From contig NZ_JAUSRH010000001.1 in assembly GCF_030811715.1 (NCBI RefSeq), positions 186,001 through 250,000 of the forward strand: a DNA stretch of 64,000 nt, in the 5' to 3' direction. The position numbers were made by a program, and so were the translations under genes. The DNA is from Sinomonas atrocyanea. GTDB taxonomy: Bacteria; Actinomycetota; Actinomycetes; Actinomycetales; Micrococcaceae. The number at the start of each line of letters is the position of its first letter. Positions within the stretch are counted from its first letter, which is position 1. Below the pieces are notes generated by a model. That model was not told where the DNA came from, ran no database searches, and worked only from the letters and a program-made list of their open reading frames with translations. This document shows, one piece after another, positions 55,762 to 64,000 of this stretch.

Positions 55762-58224
55762 ATGAGCGCACCCGCCCGCCCGGGCACCGAGCTCGTGGTG
55801 GCGTTCGAGGACGTCGGCATCGCGGACGTGCCGCGGGTGGGCGGGAAGAACGCCTCGCTCGGCGAGCTCACGCGGCACCTCGCCTCGGTGGGCGTGGCCG
55901 TCCCCGAGGGCTTCGCCACGACCGCGGACGCCTACCGCCTCTACCTCGACGCTGCCGGGATCCGTCCCCCGATGGCCTCGCTGCTGACCGCATTCCGCGC
56001 GGGGCAGTCGGGCCTCAGGGCGACCGGCGCAGCCATCCGGGAGCTCTTCCTCGCGGCACCGCTCCCCGAGGCGCTCACGACGGCGGTCGCGGCCGCCTAC
56101 CGCGACCTCGCCGCGCGCGCGGGCCGGGAGCGGCCGGCCGTGGCGGTGCGCAGCAGCGCGACCGCGGAGGACCTTCCGGAGGCCAGCTTCGCGGGCCAGC
56201 AGGAGACCTTCCTCAACGTCTCCGGCGAGGCGGACCTGCTCGATGCCTGCCGGCGGTGCTACGCCTCCCTGTTCACCGACCGCGCGATCACCTACCGCGA
56301 GCTGCACGGGATCGACCATCTGGAGGTGGCGCTCTCGATCGGGGTCCAGCGCATGGTCCGCTCCGACCTCGCCGGCTCCGGGGTGATGTTCTCCCTCGAC
56401 ACGGAGTCCGGGTTCCCGCGCATGGTCGAGATCAGCGCCGCGTGGGGACTGGGCGAGACCGTGGTCCAGGGCACCGTGAACCCGGACTCGTACGAGGTGT
56501 TCTCCCCGCTCCTGGCCGACCCGGGCGTCCGGCCGATCATCGGACGGACCTCCGGCGCCAAGGAGCACAAGCTGGTGCTCGCACCGGGCGGCTCGGGCAC
56601 TGCCCTGCTCGAGACCTCGGAGACGGAGCGCGCCGCCTTCGTGCTCGACGACGCCGAGGTCCTCACGCTGGCCCGCTGGGCGACCGCCGTGGCCGAGCAC
56701 TACGGCCGGCCGATGGACATGGAGTGGGCCAAGGACGGCGAGACGGGCCAGCTCTTCATGGTCCAGGCGAGGCCCGAGACCGTGCAGGCCAAGCGCGGCG
56801 CGGGGGCGCTGCGGGTCCACCGCCTCGACGGGACGGGGCCCGTCCTGGCCCGGGGCGCCGCGATCGGGGACGCCATCGCCGCGGGCGAGGCGTGCGTCAT
56901 CGCCGACCCCTCCCAGATCGCGGGCTTCCGCGACGGCGCCGTGCTCGTGACGACCATGACCGACCCCGACTGGGTGCCCGTCATGAAGCGGGCCTCCGGC
57001 ATCGTCACCGACCACGGCGGGCCCACGAGCCACGCGGCGATCGTGAGCCGGGAGCTGGGCGTCCCGGCCGTGGTGGGCACGGTGGACGGCACCTCGGCCA
57101 TCGCCGACGGCGCGCCGGTCACCGTCTCCTGCGCCCAGGGCGCGGAGGGGCTCGTGCTGGGCGGCAGGATCCCGTTCACGGTGGAGGAGGCCGACGTCGG
57201 GAACCTCCCCGCGACGCGCACGCGCGTCATGGTGAACCTCGCCGACCCATCCGCCGCGTTCCGCTGGTGGCGGCTCCCCGCGGCGGGCGTGGGGCTCGCC
57301 CGGATGGAGTTCATCATCTCGAGCCTCATCCGCGTGCACCCGATGGCGCTCGTGCACCCCGAGAGGGTCGCCGATGCCGGCGAGCGGGAGGAGATCGCGG
57401 CGCTCACCCGGGGGTACCGGGACCCTGCAGAGTACTTCGTGGACCGCCTCGCGACCGGCATCGCGAAGATCGCGGCGCCATTCCATCCCGGCCCGGCGAT
57501 CGTGCGGCTGAGCGACTTCAAGACCAACGAGTACGCGAACCTCCTCGGCGGGGCCGCGTTCGAGGAGGCCGAGGAGAACCCGATGCTCGGCTTCCGGGGG
57601 GCCTCGCGCTACCACGACGAGCGCTACCGGGAGGGGTTCGCGCTCGAGTGCCGCGCCCTGAAGAAGGCGCGCGAGGAGCTCGGGTTCGCCAACGTCGTCG
57701 TCATGGTTCCCTTCTGCCGGACCCCCGGGGAGGCCGACGCCGTCCTGGCCGCCATGGCCGAGCACGGGCTGGCGCGGGGAGAGCACGGGCTCAAGGTCTA
57801 CATGATGTGCGAGATCCCCTCCAACGTGGTCCTCGCCGAGAAGTTCGCGGCCCGCTTCGACGGGTTCTCGATCGGCTCGAATGACCTCACGCAGCTGGTC
57901 CTCGGCGTGGACCGGGACTCCGCGCGTCTGGCCGCGCAGTTCGACGAGCGGGACGAGGCCGTGACGACGATGATCGCCGAGGCCATCCGCAAGGCGCACG
58001 CCGCCGGCATCCCCATCGGGATCTGCGGCCAGGGCCCCAGCAACCATCCCGACTTCGCGGAGTTCCTCGTGGGCGAGGGGATCGATTCGATCTCCCTCAA
58101 CCCGGACAGCGTGCTGCGGACGGTGCCGATTATCGCCGCGGCAGAGGCCCGGATCGGCCGCCCGGGGGCCCGGCCCGAGCATCAGGGCGCGCGGCCAGAC
58201 CTCCAAGAAACGGGTCCGGACTAG
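55762..58224 (+). CDS. ppsA: Phosphoenolpyruvate synthase
   Basis: An 820-residue enzyme converting pyruvate and ATP to PEP, AMP and phosphate. The N-terminal ATP-binding domain has VGGKNASLGEL and AVRSSATAEDLPEASFAGQQ. The phosphohistidine swivel domain is TDHGGPTSHAAIVSRELG (His near 423). The C-terminal barrel has GLARMEFII, RLSDFKTNEYANL, ENPMLGFRG and the catalytic Cys loop GICGQGPS. Length matches E. coli PpsA (792) plus a short polar tail. It is downstream of the Cys-rich protein in the same unit. Confidence 0.94.
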   Translation: MSAPARPGTELVVAFEDVGIADVPRVGGKNASLGELTRHLASVGVAVPEGFATTADAYRLYLDAAGIRPPMASLLTAFRAGQSGLRATGAAIRELFLAAPLPEALTTAVAAAYRDLAARAGRERPAVAVRSSATAEDLPEASFAGQQETFLNVSGEADLLDACRRCYASLFTDRAITYRELHGIDHLEVALSIGVQRMVRSDLAGSGVMFSLDTESGFPRMVEISAAWGLGETVVQGTVNPDSYEVFSPLLADPGVRPIIGRTSGAKEHKLVLAPGGSGTALLETSETERAAFVLDDAEVLTLARWATAVAEHYGRPMDMEWAKDGETGQLFMVQARPETVQAKRGAGALRVHRLDGTGPVLARGAAIGDAIAAGEACVIADPSQIAGFRDGAVLVTTMTDPDWVPVMKRASGIVTDHGGPTSHAAIVSRELGVPAVVGTVDGTSAIADGAPVTVSCAQGAEGLVLGGRIPFTVEEADVGNLPATRTRVMVNLADPSAAFRWWRLPAAGVGLARMEFIISSLIRVHPMALVHPERVADAGEREEIAALTRGYRDPAEYFVDRLATGIAKIAAPFHPGPAIVRLSDFKTNEYANLLGGAAFEEAEENPMLGFRGASRYHDERYREGFALECRALKKAREELGFANVVVMVPFCRTPGEADAVLAAMAEHGLARGEHGLKVYMMCEIPSNVVLAEKFAARFDGFSIGSNDLTQLVLGVDRDSARLAAQFDERDEAVTTMIAEAIRKAHAAGIPIGICGQGPSNHPDFAEFLVGEGIDSISLNPDSVLRTVPIIAAAEARIGRPGARPEHQGARPDLQETGPD

Positions 58225-58358
58225 CGGCGCGTCCACCTACCCTCTCCCCGTTTCGGGTACGCATCTCGTCGCCTTCTCCGGCTTTCGGGTACGCGCTGCT
58301 CCCGAACGGGGCCTCCGGGTGTCCCCTCAACACTGGGACATGACCCCTCAACGCAGGG

Positions 58359-58406
58359 AAGTGGCCCCGCGCCACACAGGACACCCTGTGTGGTGCGGGG
58401 CCACTT
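58359..58406. terminator. Long bidirectional hairpin between ppsA and hsp20
   Basis: Bases 58359-58380 and 58385-58406 form a 22-bp stem with a single G-T pair and the loop ACAC, between two convergent genes. The rest of the 233-bp gap has no gene; it carries the 12-bp repeat TTTCGGGTACGC near 58251 and 58283. Confidence 0.75.
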
Positions 58407-58457
58407 CTTCCGGGCGGCAGTCCCAGCTGCTTGAGGCCGCTGCCCGGACGCCAGGCC

Positions 58458-58883
58458 TCAGCCGCGCGTGACCTGGATCTTGGACGACGGCGGCGTGGGC
58501 GGCGTCGTGGGGACGGGCACCCGGACCTCGAGCACGCCGTCCTTGTAGGAGGCCCTGACCGACTCGGGGGTCGCGCCTTCGGGCAGGGGCAGTGTCCGGG
58601 AGAACGAGCCGTAGCGGAACTCGCTGCGGTAGGAGCCCTTTGACTTCTCCTCCGACTTCTCCTCGCGGTGTGCGCTGATGTGGAGGGCGCCGTCCGAGAT
58701 GCTCACGTCGACGTCCTTCTCGGGGTCGATGCCCGGGAGCTCGGCCCGGACCACGAGCGAATCGCCGTCGCGCACCTCCTCGACCTTGATGGCCGTGCTC
58801 TGGCCTGCGTCGCCCTCGAAGAGCCTCTCGATGAGCTCGAACGGCGTGCGGCGCGAGTCGAACCATCGGGTCAGTTCAGTCAT
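58458..58883 (-). CDS. Hsp20/alpha-crystallin small heat-shock protein
   Basis: A 141-residue ATP-independent chaperone. The alpha-crystallin domain spans about 35-125: VRAELPGIDPEKDVDVSISD, LHISAHREEKSEEK, FRYGSFSRTLPLPEGA and the closing YKDGVLEVRVPVP. The C-terminal extension is Pro/Thr-rich and ends SSKIQVTRG. ATG 58883 follows GGAGGAAGGTG on the minus strand. A DosR-box-like site upstream (58961-58980) fits the known induction of HspX-type chaperones in the DosR regulon. Confidence 0.94.
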   Translation of the reverse strand: MTELTRWFDSRRTPFELIERLFEGDAGQSTAIKVEEVRDGDSLVVRAELPGIDPEKDVDVSISDGALHISAHREEKSEEKSKGSYRSEFRYGSFSRTLPLPEGATPESVRASYKDGVLEVRVPVPTTPPTPPSSKIQVTRG

Positions 58884-58960
58884 CTCTGCTCACCTTCCTC
58901 CCTCGGCGGGGCTCCTGGTGGTCCCGCCGCAACCAGCGTGCCGCGCCCCCGCCCGGGCCG

Positions 58961-58980
58961 GAAGGGCCTATGGTCCCCCT
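58961..58980 (-). promoter_or_regulatory. DosR-box-like site upstream of hsp20
   Basis: Read on the minus strand, GGGGACCATAGGCCCTTC agrees with the DosR core GGGACTWWAGTCCC at all but two positions. A possible -10, CACGCT (58940-58935), would put the box centre near -43. It lies between the hsp20 start and the ppc stop. Confidence 0.6.
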
Positions 58981-58984
58981 GCGG

Positions 58985-61843
58985 CTAGCCGGTGTTGCGC
59001 AGGCCCGCGGCGACGCCGTTGATGGTGATGAGCAGCGCCCGCTGCAGCTTCTCCGCGGTCCCCGGCCCCCCGGCGTCGTGCTCCCCCTCCGCGCCGGAGC
59101 GGAGCCGCCGCAGCAGCTCGACCTGCAGGTAGCTGATCGGGTCGAGGTACTGGTCCCGGATCTCGAGCGTCCGCTTGAGGGTAGGGGAGGCGTCGAGCAG
59201 CTCCGACTCCCCGGTGAGCCGGCGCACCTCGGCCACGGTGAGCTCGAACTCGGCCCGGATGGCGTCGAAGAACCGGTGCAGCCCGGGCGGGACGAGCATC
59301 GAGACGTAGTGCGAGGCGATGTCGAGGTCGGTCTTGGCCAGGGTCATCTCGACGTTGGAGATGACCGAGGCGAAGATGGGCCAGCGCGCGTACATCTCGC
59401 GCAGCTCGCGGTCCTTCCCCGCCTCCCGGGCGGCCCTCAGACCCGACCCGACGCCGAACCATCCCGGGACGATCTGCCGGGACTGCGTCCACCCGAACAC
59501 CCAGGTGATCGCCCGCATGCCCTCGAGCCCGGGGAGCCCGTCCGACGCCGGCTCGGCCTCGGGCCGGCGCGCCGGGCGGGAGCCGATGTTGAGCCGGCCG
59601 ATCAGCTCCACGGGCGTCGACGCGAGGAAGTAGGCGGGCAGGTCCGGGTCGTCGATGAGCGTCCGGTACCGGGCGAACGCCGCGTCCGAGACGAGGTCCA
59701 TGAGGGCGCTGAAGCGCTCGCGGTCGCGCAGGGCGGTGTGGGGGTCGCGGTGCAGCGCGGTGGCCCGCATGACCGCGGCGAGCGAGAGCTCGAGGTTCTC
59801 CCGCGCCAGGCCGGGCAGCGAGTACTTGTCGGAGATGACCTCGCCCTGCTCGGTGAACTTGATCTCGCCCTCGAGGACCCCGTTCGGCTGGGCCATGATG
59901 GCCTCGTACGTGGGCCCTCCGCCGCGGCCCACCGAGCCGCCCCGGCCGTGGAACAGGCGCAGCCGCACCCCGTGGCGCGCGGCGACGTCGCGCAGGTTCC
60001 GCTGGGCCTTGTGGATCTCCCACTGGCTCGTGAACACGCCGGACTCCATGTTCGAGTCCGAGTACCCGAGCATGACCTCCTGCACGTCCCCCCGCAGCCG
60101 CACGAGCTCGCGGTATGCCGGCTCGGACAGCAGCCCGTCGACGATCTCGGCGGCGTGCCGCAGCTCCTCGAGCGACTCGAGCAGCGGCGCGAACCCGATG
60201 TGCGAGTACGGCTCCTCCCCGAACAGCCGGACGAGCCCGGCCTCGCGGGCCAGGAGCGCTGCAGCCAGGACGTCGTCCGGGCCGCGCGTCACGGAGACGA
60301 TGTACGTCTCGATGACGTCCGGGCCGAGGAGCCGGCGGGCCTGCCGGATCACGCGCATCGTCTCGTAGATCCTGCCGGCGTGCCCCGGGAGGACCACCGG
60401 GTGGCCGGAGAGGGGCCGCCGCGAGCCCAGCTCCCGGCCCAGGACGCGCTGGCGCTCGGTGCGGGGCAGCTCGAGGAACGGCCGGGGCAGCTCGCCGAGC
60501 GGGTCGAGCAGGAGCCCCACGGCCTCGTGGTGGTAGTCGGCGTGCTCGCGGATGTCGAGCGTCGCGAGGTGCAGTCCGAACGAGGCGAGGACGCGGCGTG
60601 CGGTGCCCAGCACGCCGTCGGCCGCGAGCGGCGAGTGCGAGCGCAGGGAGCGCTCCATGACGTCGAGGTCCGCGGCGAGCTGGGCGGCGTTGCTGTAGTC
60701 GCGGCCTGGTTCGTGGGCTGCGCCGGAGGCCACCCGCCGGCCGGTGTTGAGCAGCTTGGCCTTGATGCACGTGAGCTTGAGCCGGTACGGCTCGTGGGCG
60801 TTGAGCTCCAGGACGCGCGGATCGAGGGCCGGGAGACGGTCCAGATCGTGGCGGATGGACTCCTCGAGCTCGGGCCCCACGTGCGTGAGGTCGGTCGAGT
60901 TCGAGAGGGAACTGATGAGCTCGTCGACGACCCCGACGGCGATCCGCACCGCGGTCTGGTTCTGCAGCCCCAGGATCTCGCGGGTCACCTCCGGCGTGAC
61001 GTTCGGGTTGCCGTCCCGGTCCCCGCCGATCCAGGAGCCGAACCGCAGCGGCACGCGCCCCGGCGGGAGGGTGACCCCGTGCTCGGCGAGGAGGTCGGCG
61101 AGCTCGTCGAGGACCTCGGGAAGCGCCCCGGTGAGGATCTCGCCCAGGTAGTAGACCGCGTTGCGGGCCTCGTCGAGGGGGGCAGGGCTCACGAGGCGGA
61201 CCTCGTCGGTCTGCCACATCTGGTCGATGATCTCGGCCAGGCGCCGGTCCTGCCGGCGGCGCAGCGCCGAGCCCTCGGCGGCCGGCACCTCGAGGATGCG
61301 GTCGATCGCCCGGAGCTTGTCCAGCACCGAACGGCGCGTGGCCTCGGTGGGGTGGGCGGTGAAGACGGGGCGGACGTCGAGGGAGTCCACCGCCTGCTGG
61401 AGGGCCTCCGGCCCGGCCTGCTCGGCGATGTCCCGGACCGCGGCGGCCAGCCACCCGGCGTCGTCCGGCCTCTCCCCCAGCTCCCGCACCCGGTGCAGCT
61501 GCTCGGCCGCATTGGCCAGGTGGAAGTAGAACGCGAAGGCGCGCACGAGCTCGGTCGCCTGCTCGAGCGGCAGGGAGGCGAGGAGCTCGCGGACCTGCGC
61601 GGCGACGTCGGCCGCGTTCCACGGCCCGAGCGCCCCCGCGCCGCCGCGCGCGGCCTCCTTCGACTCCTTGGTCAGCAGCCGGACCTCCTCGACGAGGCGC
61701 AGGAGCCCCGGGCCGTGCTGGCGCACGAGGGACTCCCCGAGCAGCGTCGAGACGCGCCGAACGTCGGCGCGCAGCTCCGCGGCGGGGGCGGCATCCTCGT
61801 GCGGCGTGGCGGCGGGATCTCGGGCGTCGGCAGACGCGGGCAT
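58985..61843 (-). CDS. ppc: Phosphoenolpyruvate carboxylase
   Basis: A 952-residue enzyme making oxaloacetate from PEP and bicarbonate (anaplerosis). The catalytic His is in [14 protein letters not shown]; further hallmarks are [46 protein letters not shown] and the C-terminal [16 protein letters not shown] 61843 gives the usual length for the family and follows TGGAG. It shares the PEP node with the nearby ppsA but is transcribed the other way and lies upstream of hsp20 on the minus strand. Confidence 0.96.
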   Translation of the reverse strand: MPASADARDPAATPHEDAAPAAELRADVRRVSTLLGESLVRQHGPGLLRLVEEVRLLTKESKEAARGGAGALGPWNAADVAAQVRELLASLPLEQATELVRAFAFYFHLANAAEQLHRVRELGERPDDAGWLAAAVRDIAEQAGPEALQQAVDSLDVRPVFTAHPTEATRRSVLDKLRAIDRILEVPAAEGSALRRRQDRRLAEIIDQMWQTDEVRLVSPAPLDEARNAVYYLGEILTGALPEVLDELADLLAEHGVTLPPGRVPLRFGSWIGGDRDGNPNVTPEVTREILGLQNQTAVRIAVGVVDELISSLSNSTDLTHVGPELEESIRHDLDRLPALDPRVLELNAHEPYRLKLTCIKAKLLNTGRRVASGAAHEPGRDYSNAAQLAADLDVMERSLRSHSPLAADGVLGTARRVLASFGLHLATLDIREHADYHHEAVGLLLDPLGELPRPFLELPRTERQRVLGRELGSRRPLSGHPVVLPGHAGRIYETMRVIRQARRLLGPDVIETYIVSVTRGPDDVLAAALLAREAGLVRLFGEEPYSHIGFAPLLESLEELRHAAEIVDGLLSEPAYRELVRLRGDVQEVMLGYSDSNMESGVFTSQWEIHKAQRNLRDVAARHGVRLRLFHGRGGSVGRGGGPTYEAIMAQPNGVLEGEIKFTEQGEVISDKYSLPGLARENLELSLAAVMRATALHRDPHTALRDRERFSALMDLVSDAAFARYRTLIDDPDLPAYFLASTPVELIGRLNIGSRPARRPEAEPASDGLPGLEGMRAITWVFGWTQSRQIVPGWFGVGSGLRAAREAGKDRELREMYARWPIFASVISNVEMTLAKTDLDIASHYVSMLVPPGLHRFFDAIRAEFELTVAEVRRLTGESELLDASPTLKRTLEIRDQYLDPISYLQVELLRRLRSGAEGEHDAGGPGTAEKLQRALLITINGVAAGLRNTG

Positions 61844-61888
61844 GGCACTCCAGAGGCTAGGGTTCCAGCGCGAGGATACCCTTGAAAG

Positions 61889-62851
61889 GTGATGAAATCC
61901 CCCCTGCCCGTGCGCGACGGCGTGAACGCGACGCGCCTGCGCCTGCCCGCCGAGGGGCCGTGGGAGACCGCGCTGGACTACATGCTCCACCGCTGGGGCC
62001 ACATCGACCCCGAGGGGATCCTGGCGAGGTTCGACGGCGGCGAGATCGTCGGGATGGACGGCTCGCCCCTGCACCGGGGCACCCCGCTCGAGGAGCACAC
62101 CTTCATCTGGTACTACCGCACGCTGCCCCCGGAGGAGCGTCTGCCGGTGGAGATCGCCGTGCTGCACCGCGACGAGCACGTGCTCGTGGCGGACAAGCCG
62201 CACTTCCTCCCCACCACCCCCGGCGGGACCTACATCCAGGAGTCCGCGCTCGTGCGGCTGCGCAACGCCCTGGACCTCCCGGACCTCATCCCCATGCACC
62301 GGCTCGACCGGATGACCGCCGGGGTGCTGCTGTTCTCGGTCAACCCGGCCACCCGGGGGAGGTACCAGGTCCTCTTCGAGCGGCGGGCCGTGCAGAAGGA
62401 GTACGAGTGCGTCTCCGCGCTGGCCCCCGCCGGGTCCGGCGCCGCTGCGCACGACGCCGGGTGGGCGGCCGAGCGGTTCGCGGCACCCGTCGTGGTGCGC
62501 AACAGGATGGAGAAGCGGCGCGACTACCTCCTGGCCTCGGTGGTGGACGGCGAGCCCAACGCCGAGACCCGAGTGAGCCTTGAACGCGTGGGCGGCCCGG
62601 CGGACGCCCCACGGGCCCTGTTCCGGCTCGAGCCGCACACCGGCAAGACCCACCAGCTGCGGGTGCACCTGGCCGGGCTCGGGGCCGGGATCATGCACGA
62701 TCCGTTCTACCCGGTGCTCCTTGACCAGGCTCCGGACGACTACGCGCGCCCGCTCCAGCTCCTCGCCCGGGGGATCCGCTTCCGCGACCCGCTGACCGGG
62801 CGGGAGACGGAGTTCCGCAGCAGGCTTTCCCTCCAGGAGGCCCCTGCCTGA
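61889..62851 (+). CDS. RluA-family pseudouridine synthase
   Basis: A 320-residue RNA-modifying enzyme that isomerises uridine in rRNA or tRNA. It begins with a short S4-like region ([30 protein letters not shown]). The catalytic domain has [16 protein letters not shown], the active-site Asp in [15 protein letters not shown] and the closing [25 protein letters not shown] at 61877-61882 ends 6 nt before GTG 61889, arguing for a leaderless start there; ATG 61892 is the alternative. The target uridine cannot be predicted. Confidence 0.9.
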   Translation: MMKSPLPVRDGVNATRLRLPAEGPWETALDYMLHRWGHIDPEGILARFDGGEIVGMDGSPLHRGTPLEEHTFIWYYRTLPPEERLPVEIAVLHRDEHVLVADKPHFLPTTPGGTYIQESALVRLRNALDLPDLIPMHRLDRMTAGVLLFSVNPATRGRYQVLFERRAVQKEYECVSALAPAGSGAAAHDAGWAAERFAAPVVVRNRMEKRRDYLLASVVDGEPNAETRVSLERVGGPADAPRALFRLEPHTGKTHQLRVHLAGLGAGIMHDPFYPVLLDQAPDDYARPLQLLARGIRFRDPLTGRETEFRSRLSLQEAPA

Positions 62852-62888
62852 CCCCGCCGCCCGGCCCTCGAAGGCGCACACTGGTGGC

Positions 62889-63407
62889 ATGCAGATCGAT
62901 ATCGTCGAAGGCGACATCACCACCCGCCCGGTCGACGCGATCGTCAACGCCGCGAACTCCTCGCTGCTCGGCGGAGGCGGCGTGGACGGGGCGATCCACC
63001 GGGCCGCCGGCCCCGAGCTCCTCGAGGCGTGCCGCGACCTCCGCCAGACGCGGCTGCCCGGGGGCCTGCCGGTGGGCGAGGCCGTGGCGACCCCGGGGTT
63101 CCGGCTGCCGGCGTCCTGGGTGATCCACACCGTGGGGCCGAACTGGAACGCGGGCCAGCGGGACCGGGCCCTGCTCGCCTCGTGCTTCTCCGAGAGCCTC
63201 GCGGTGGCCCGCAGGCTCGGCGCGGCGTCCGTCGCGTTCCCCGCGATCTCCGCGGGCATCTACGGCTGGGACCGGGACGTGGTGGCGGCGACTGCCATCG
63301 AGGCCGTCCGGGCCGCGGACCCCGGGACGGTGGAGCGGGTCGAGTTCGTGCTGTTCGGCGCGACGACCGCCGCGGCGTTCGCGGCGGCGCTGCACCGGGC
63401 CGGCTGA
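62889..63407 (+). CDS. Macro-domain ADP-ribose/O-acetyl-ADP-ribose hydrolase
   Basis: A 172-residue single macro domain of the YmdB/MacroD type. It carries [20 protein letters not shown], the loop [27 protein letters not shown] and the second phosphate loop [12 protein letters not shown]. Members hydrolyse O-acetyl-ADP-ribose or remove ADP-ribose from proteins. It stands alone after the RluA-type gene; CACACT about 6 nt ahead of the ATG may be a weak -10. No sirtuin or ADP-ribosyltransferase is nearby. Confidence 0.9.
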   Translation: MQIDIVEGDITTRPVDAIVNAANSSLLGGGGVDGAIHRAAGPELLEACRDLRQTRLPGGLPVGEAVATPGFRLPASWVIHTVGPNWNAGQRDRALLASCFSESLAVARRLGAASVAFPAISAGIYGWDRDVVAATAIEAVRAADPGTVERVEFVLFGATTAAAFAAALHRAG

Positions 63408-63416
63408 CGGGCACAA

Positions 63417-63476
63417 CGACACAACTCGGGGCCGGATCGGGCCCTCAGCGGCCGTATTGGGCCGCGAGTTGTGTCG
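63417..63476. repeat. Inverted repeat after the macro-domain gene
   Basis: CGACACAACTCG (63417-63428) and CGAGTTGTGTCG (63465-63476) are perfect inverses enclosing further GGCC-rich pairing. It lies between convergent genes and could act as a terminator or be a copy of a dispersed palindromic element. Confidence 0.6.
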
Positions 63477-63486
63477 ATCTGCCCGG

Positions 63487-63792
63487 CTACACCGGGATCC
63501 AGGCTCCGCGCCGGCGCCGAAGCACCTGCAGCCGGCCGGTCGTGGCGACGTCCTCGACCGCGTCCTGCAGGACCAGGGCGGCCCGGCGCGCGGCCGCGAC
63601 CTCGGCCTCGTCGTTCTCAGCCTCGACCAGGAACCGGAGCGTGATCTGCGGGACGCCGCGGACCACGTCGATCTGGTGGGCCTCGACGTGGTGGAGCGAG
63701 CCCAGGGCCTCACGGGCGGCGTCCATGACCCGCTCCGGCGGGTGGCCGGGGCGCAGGCCCGTGATCTGGAGGACGGCGCGGTAGCTGGGCAT
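63487..63792 (-). CDS. Conserved-looking small protein of unknown function (101 aa)
   Basis: I do not recognise the family. The 101-residue sequence has alternating strand and helix predictions (SYRAVLQITGLRPG, RVMDAAREALGSL, VEAHQIDVVRGVPQITLRFL), resembling a small ferredoxin-like alpha-beta fold. A helix rich in Ala and acidic residues and a basic end (QVLRRRRGAWIPV) follow. Codon use matches its neighbours. It is convergent to the macro-domain gene across the inverted repeat. Confidence 0.7.
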   Translation of the reverse strand: MPSYRAVLQITGLRPGHPPERVMDAAREALGSLHHVEAHQIDVVRGVPQITLRFLVEAENDEAEVAAARRAALVLQDAVEDVATTGRLQVLRRRRGAWIPV

Positions 63793-63889
63793 AGGGCCAC
63801 CGTACCGAAGCCCGAGGGTGCGCGGGCGCGAGCTCCTGCCCTCCGCGCTGGCGGCCGTCTTTGCCCCGCACCGCGCCGTCGCGCGTCGA

Positions 63890-63905
63890 TATCCTTGGAT
63901 CCGTG
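63890..63905 (+). promoter_or_regulatory. Leaderless -10 element before the LysE-type gene
   Basis: TATCCT at 63890-63895 fits TANNNT and ends 7 nt before GTG 63903. Confidence 0.5.
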
Positions 63906-64000
63906 ACCCTGACCGACTCCCTCCTCGGCTTCGCCGCGATCGCCGCGCTCATCACCGTCATCCCCGGGACGGACACGGCGCTCGTGCTGCGCTACACGCT
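63903..64000 (+). CDS. LysE/RhtB-family exporter (3' end outside window)
   Basis: Only the first 32 residues are visible: VTLTDSLLGFAAIAALI, then TVIPGTDTALVLRYT. The helix followed by PGTDT/PGPxx is the first segment of LysE/RhtB amino-acid exporters. The GTG start fits a leaderless -10 just upstream. Family assignment is likely, substrate open. Confidence 0.75.
   Translation, partial: MTLTDSLLGFAAIAALITVIPGTDTALVLRYT

Noticed and set aside
58130-58384. 84-residue minus-strand ORF between ppsA and hsp20
   Set aside because: It runs through the terminator hairpin and into ppsA, and its composition is that of an off-frame translation.

Overview
The window is very GC-rich, has dense genes with many 4-bp ATGA/GTGA overlaps, and uses GTG starts freely. 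Its gene content (DosR/DosS-type pair, LigD-type ligase, YhgE/Pip protein, full-length Lhr, ArnT/YkcB-like glycosyltransferases with Gly-rich loops) points to a high-GC actinobacterium, most likely Micrococcaceae (Arthrobacter/Sinomonas-like). That placement is inferred from content, not from a database search. Many genes seem to be transcribed leaderless, with a TANNNT -10 element 6-7 nt before the start codon. I see no insertion sequence, prophage, CRISPR array or rRNA. There is one tRNA, tRNA-Ser(CGA).

Layout. 0-5.9 kb: a sialic-acid-type operon with a dipeptide-family ABC importer, a NanA-like lyase, a ROK kinase and NanE. The fused permease-ATPase subunit carries a frameshift consistent with a 10-nt deletion in its ATPase half. 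5.9-13.1 kb: a flavin disulfide oxidoreductase, an aldo/keto reductase with a divergent MmyB-type regulator, and a self-contained TetR operon (degenerate ABC-ATPase-like protein, YhgE/Pip membrane protein, TetR) with a perfect palindrome inside its own promoter. 13.1-17.8 kb: membrane protein, SixA, a winged-helix regulator, then an 840-bp gene-free stretch ending in a cyclic-di-AMP (ydaO-type) riboswitch ahead of a cell-wall transglycosylase-like protein. 16.9-27.8 kb: an envelope cluster with a DUF5666-like membrane protein, OmpR-type two-component pair, GT2-GtrA and two YkcB/ArnT-like glycosyltransferases, interrupted by a reversed SDR-EamA pair.

27.8-48.4 kb is rich in nucleic-acid maintenance genes: a two-domain polymerase-ligase; an ECF sigma/putative anti-sigma pair with a secreted Ala-rich protein; upp; PAP2; tadA; then a tightly packed alkylation-repair operon (ECF sigma, Ogt, AlkB, Tag, AlkA), tRNA-Ser, a CPA2 antiporter, a sulfite-oxidase-type enzyme, a DUF4232 lipoprotein, Lhr and a Nei-type glycosylase. 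The alkylation operon is the most interesting item: the gene translationally coupled to the sigma factor, where an anti-sigma factor would normally sit, is a suicide DNA methyltransferase with an N-terminal extension.

48.5-64 kb: MgtA-type P-ATPase, an ArsR-SRPBCC pair with a palindromic operator, and a hypoxia/dormancy-type module (DevR/DosR regulator, convergent DosS-like GAF kinase, Cys-rich four-helix protein, PEP synthase, Hsp20) with DosR-box-like sites at two of its promoters. PEP carboxylase, an RluA-type pseudouridine synthase, a macro-domain protein, a small unknown protein and the start of a LysE-type exporter follow.
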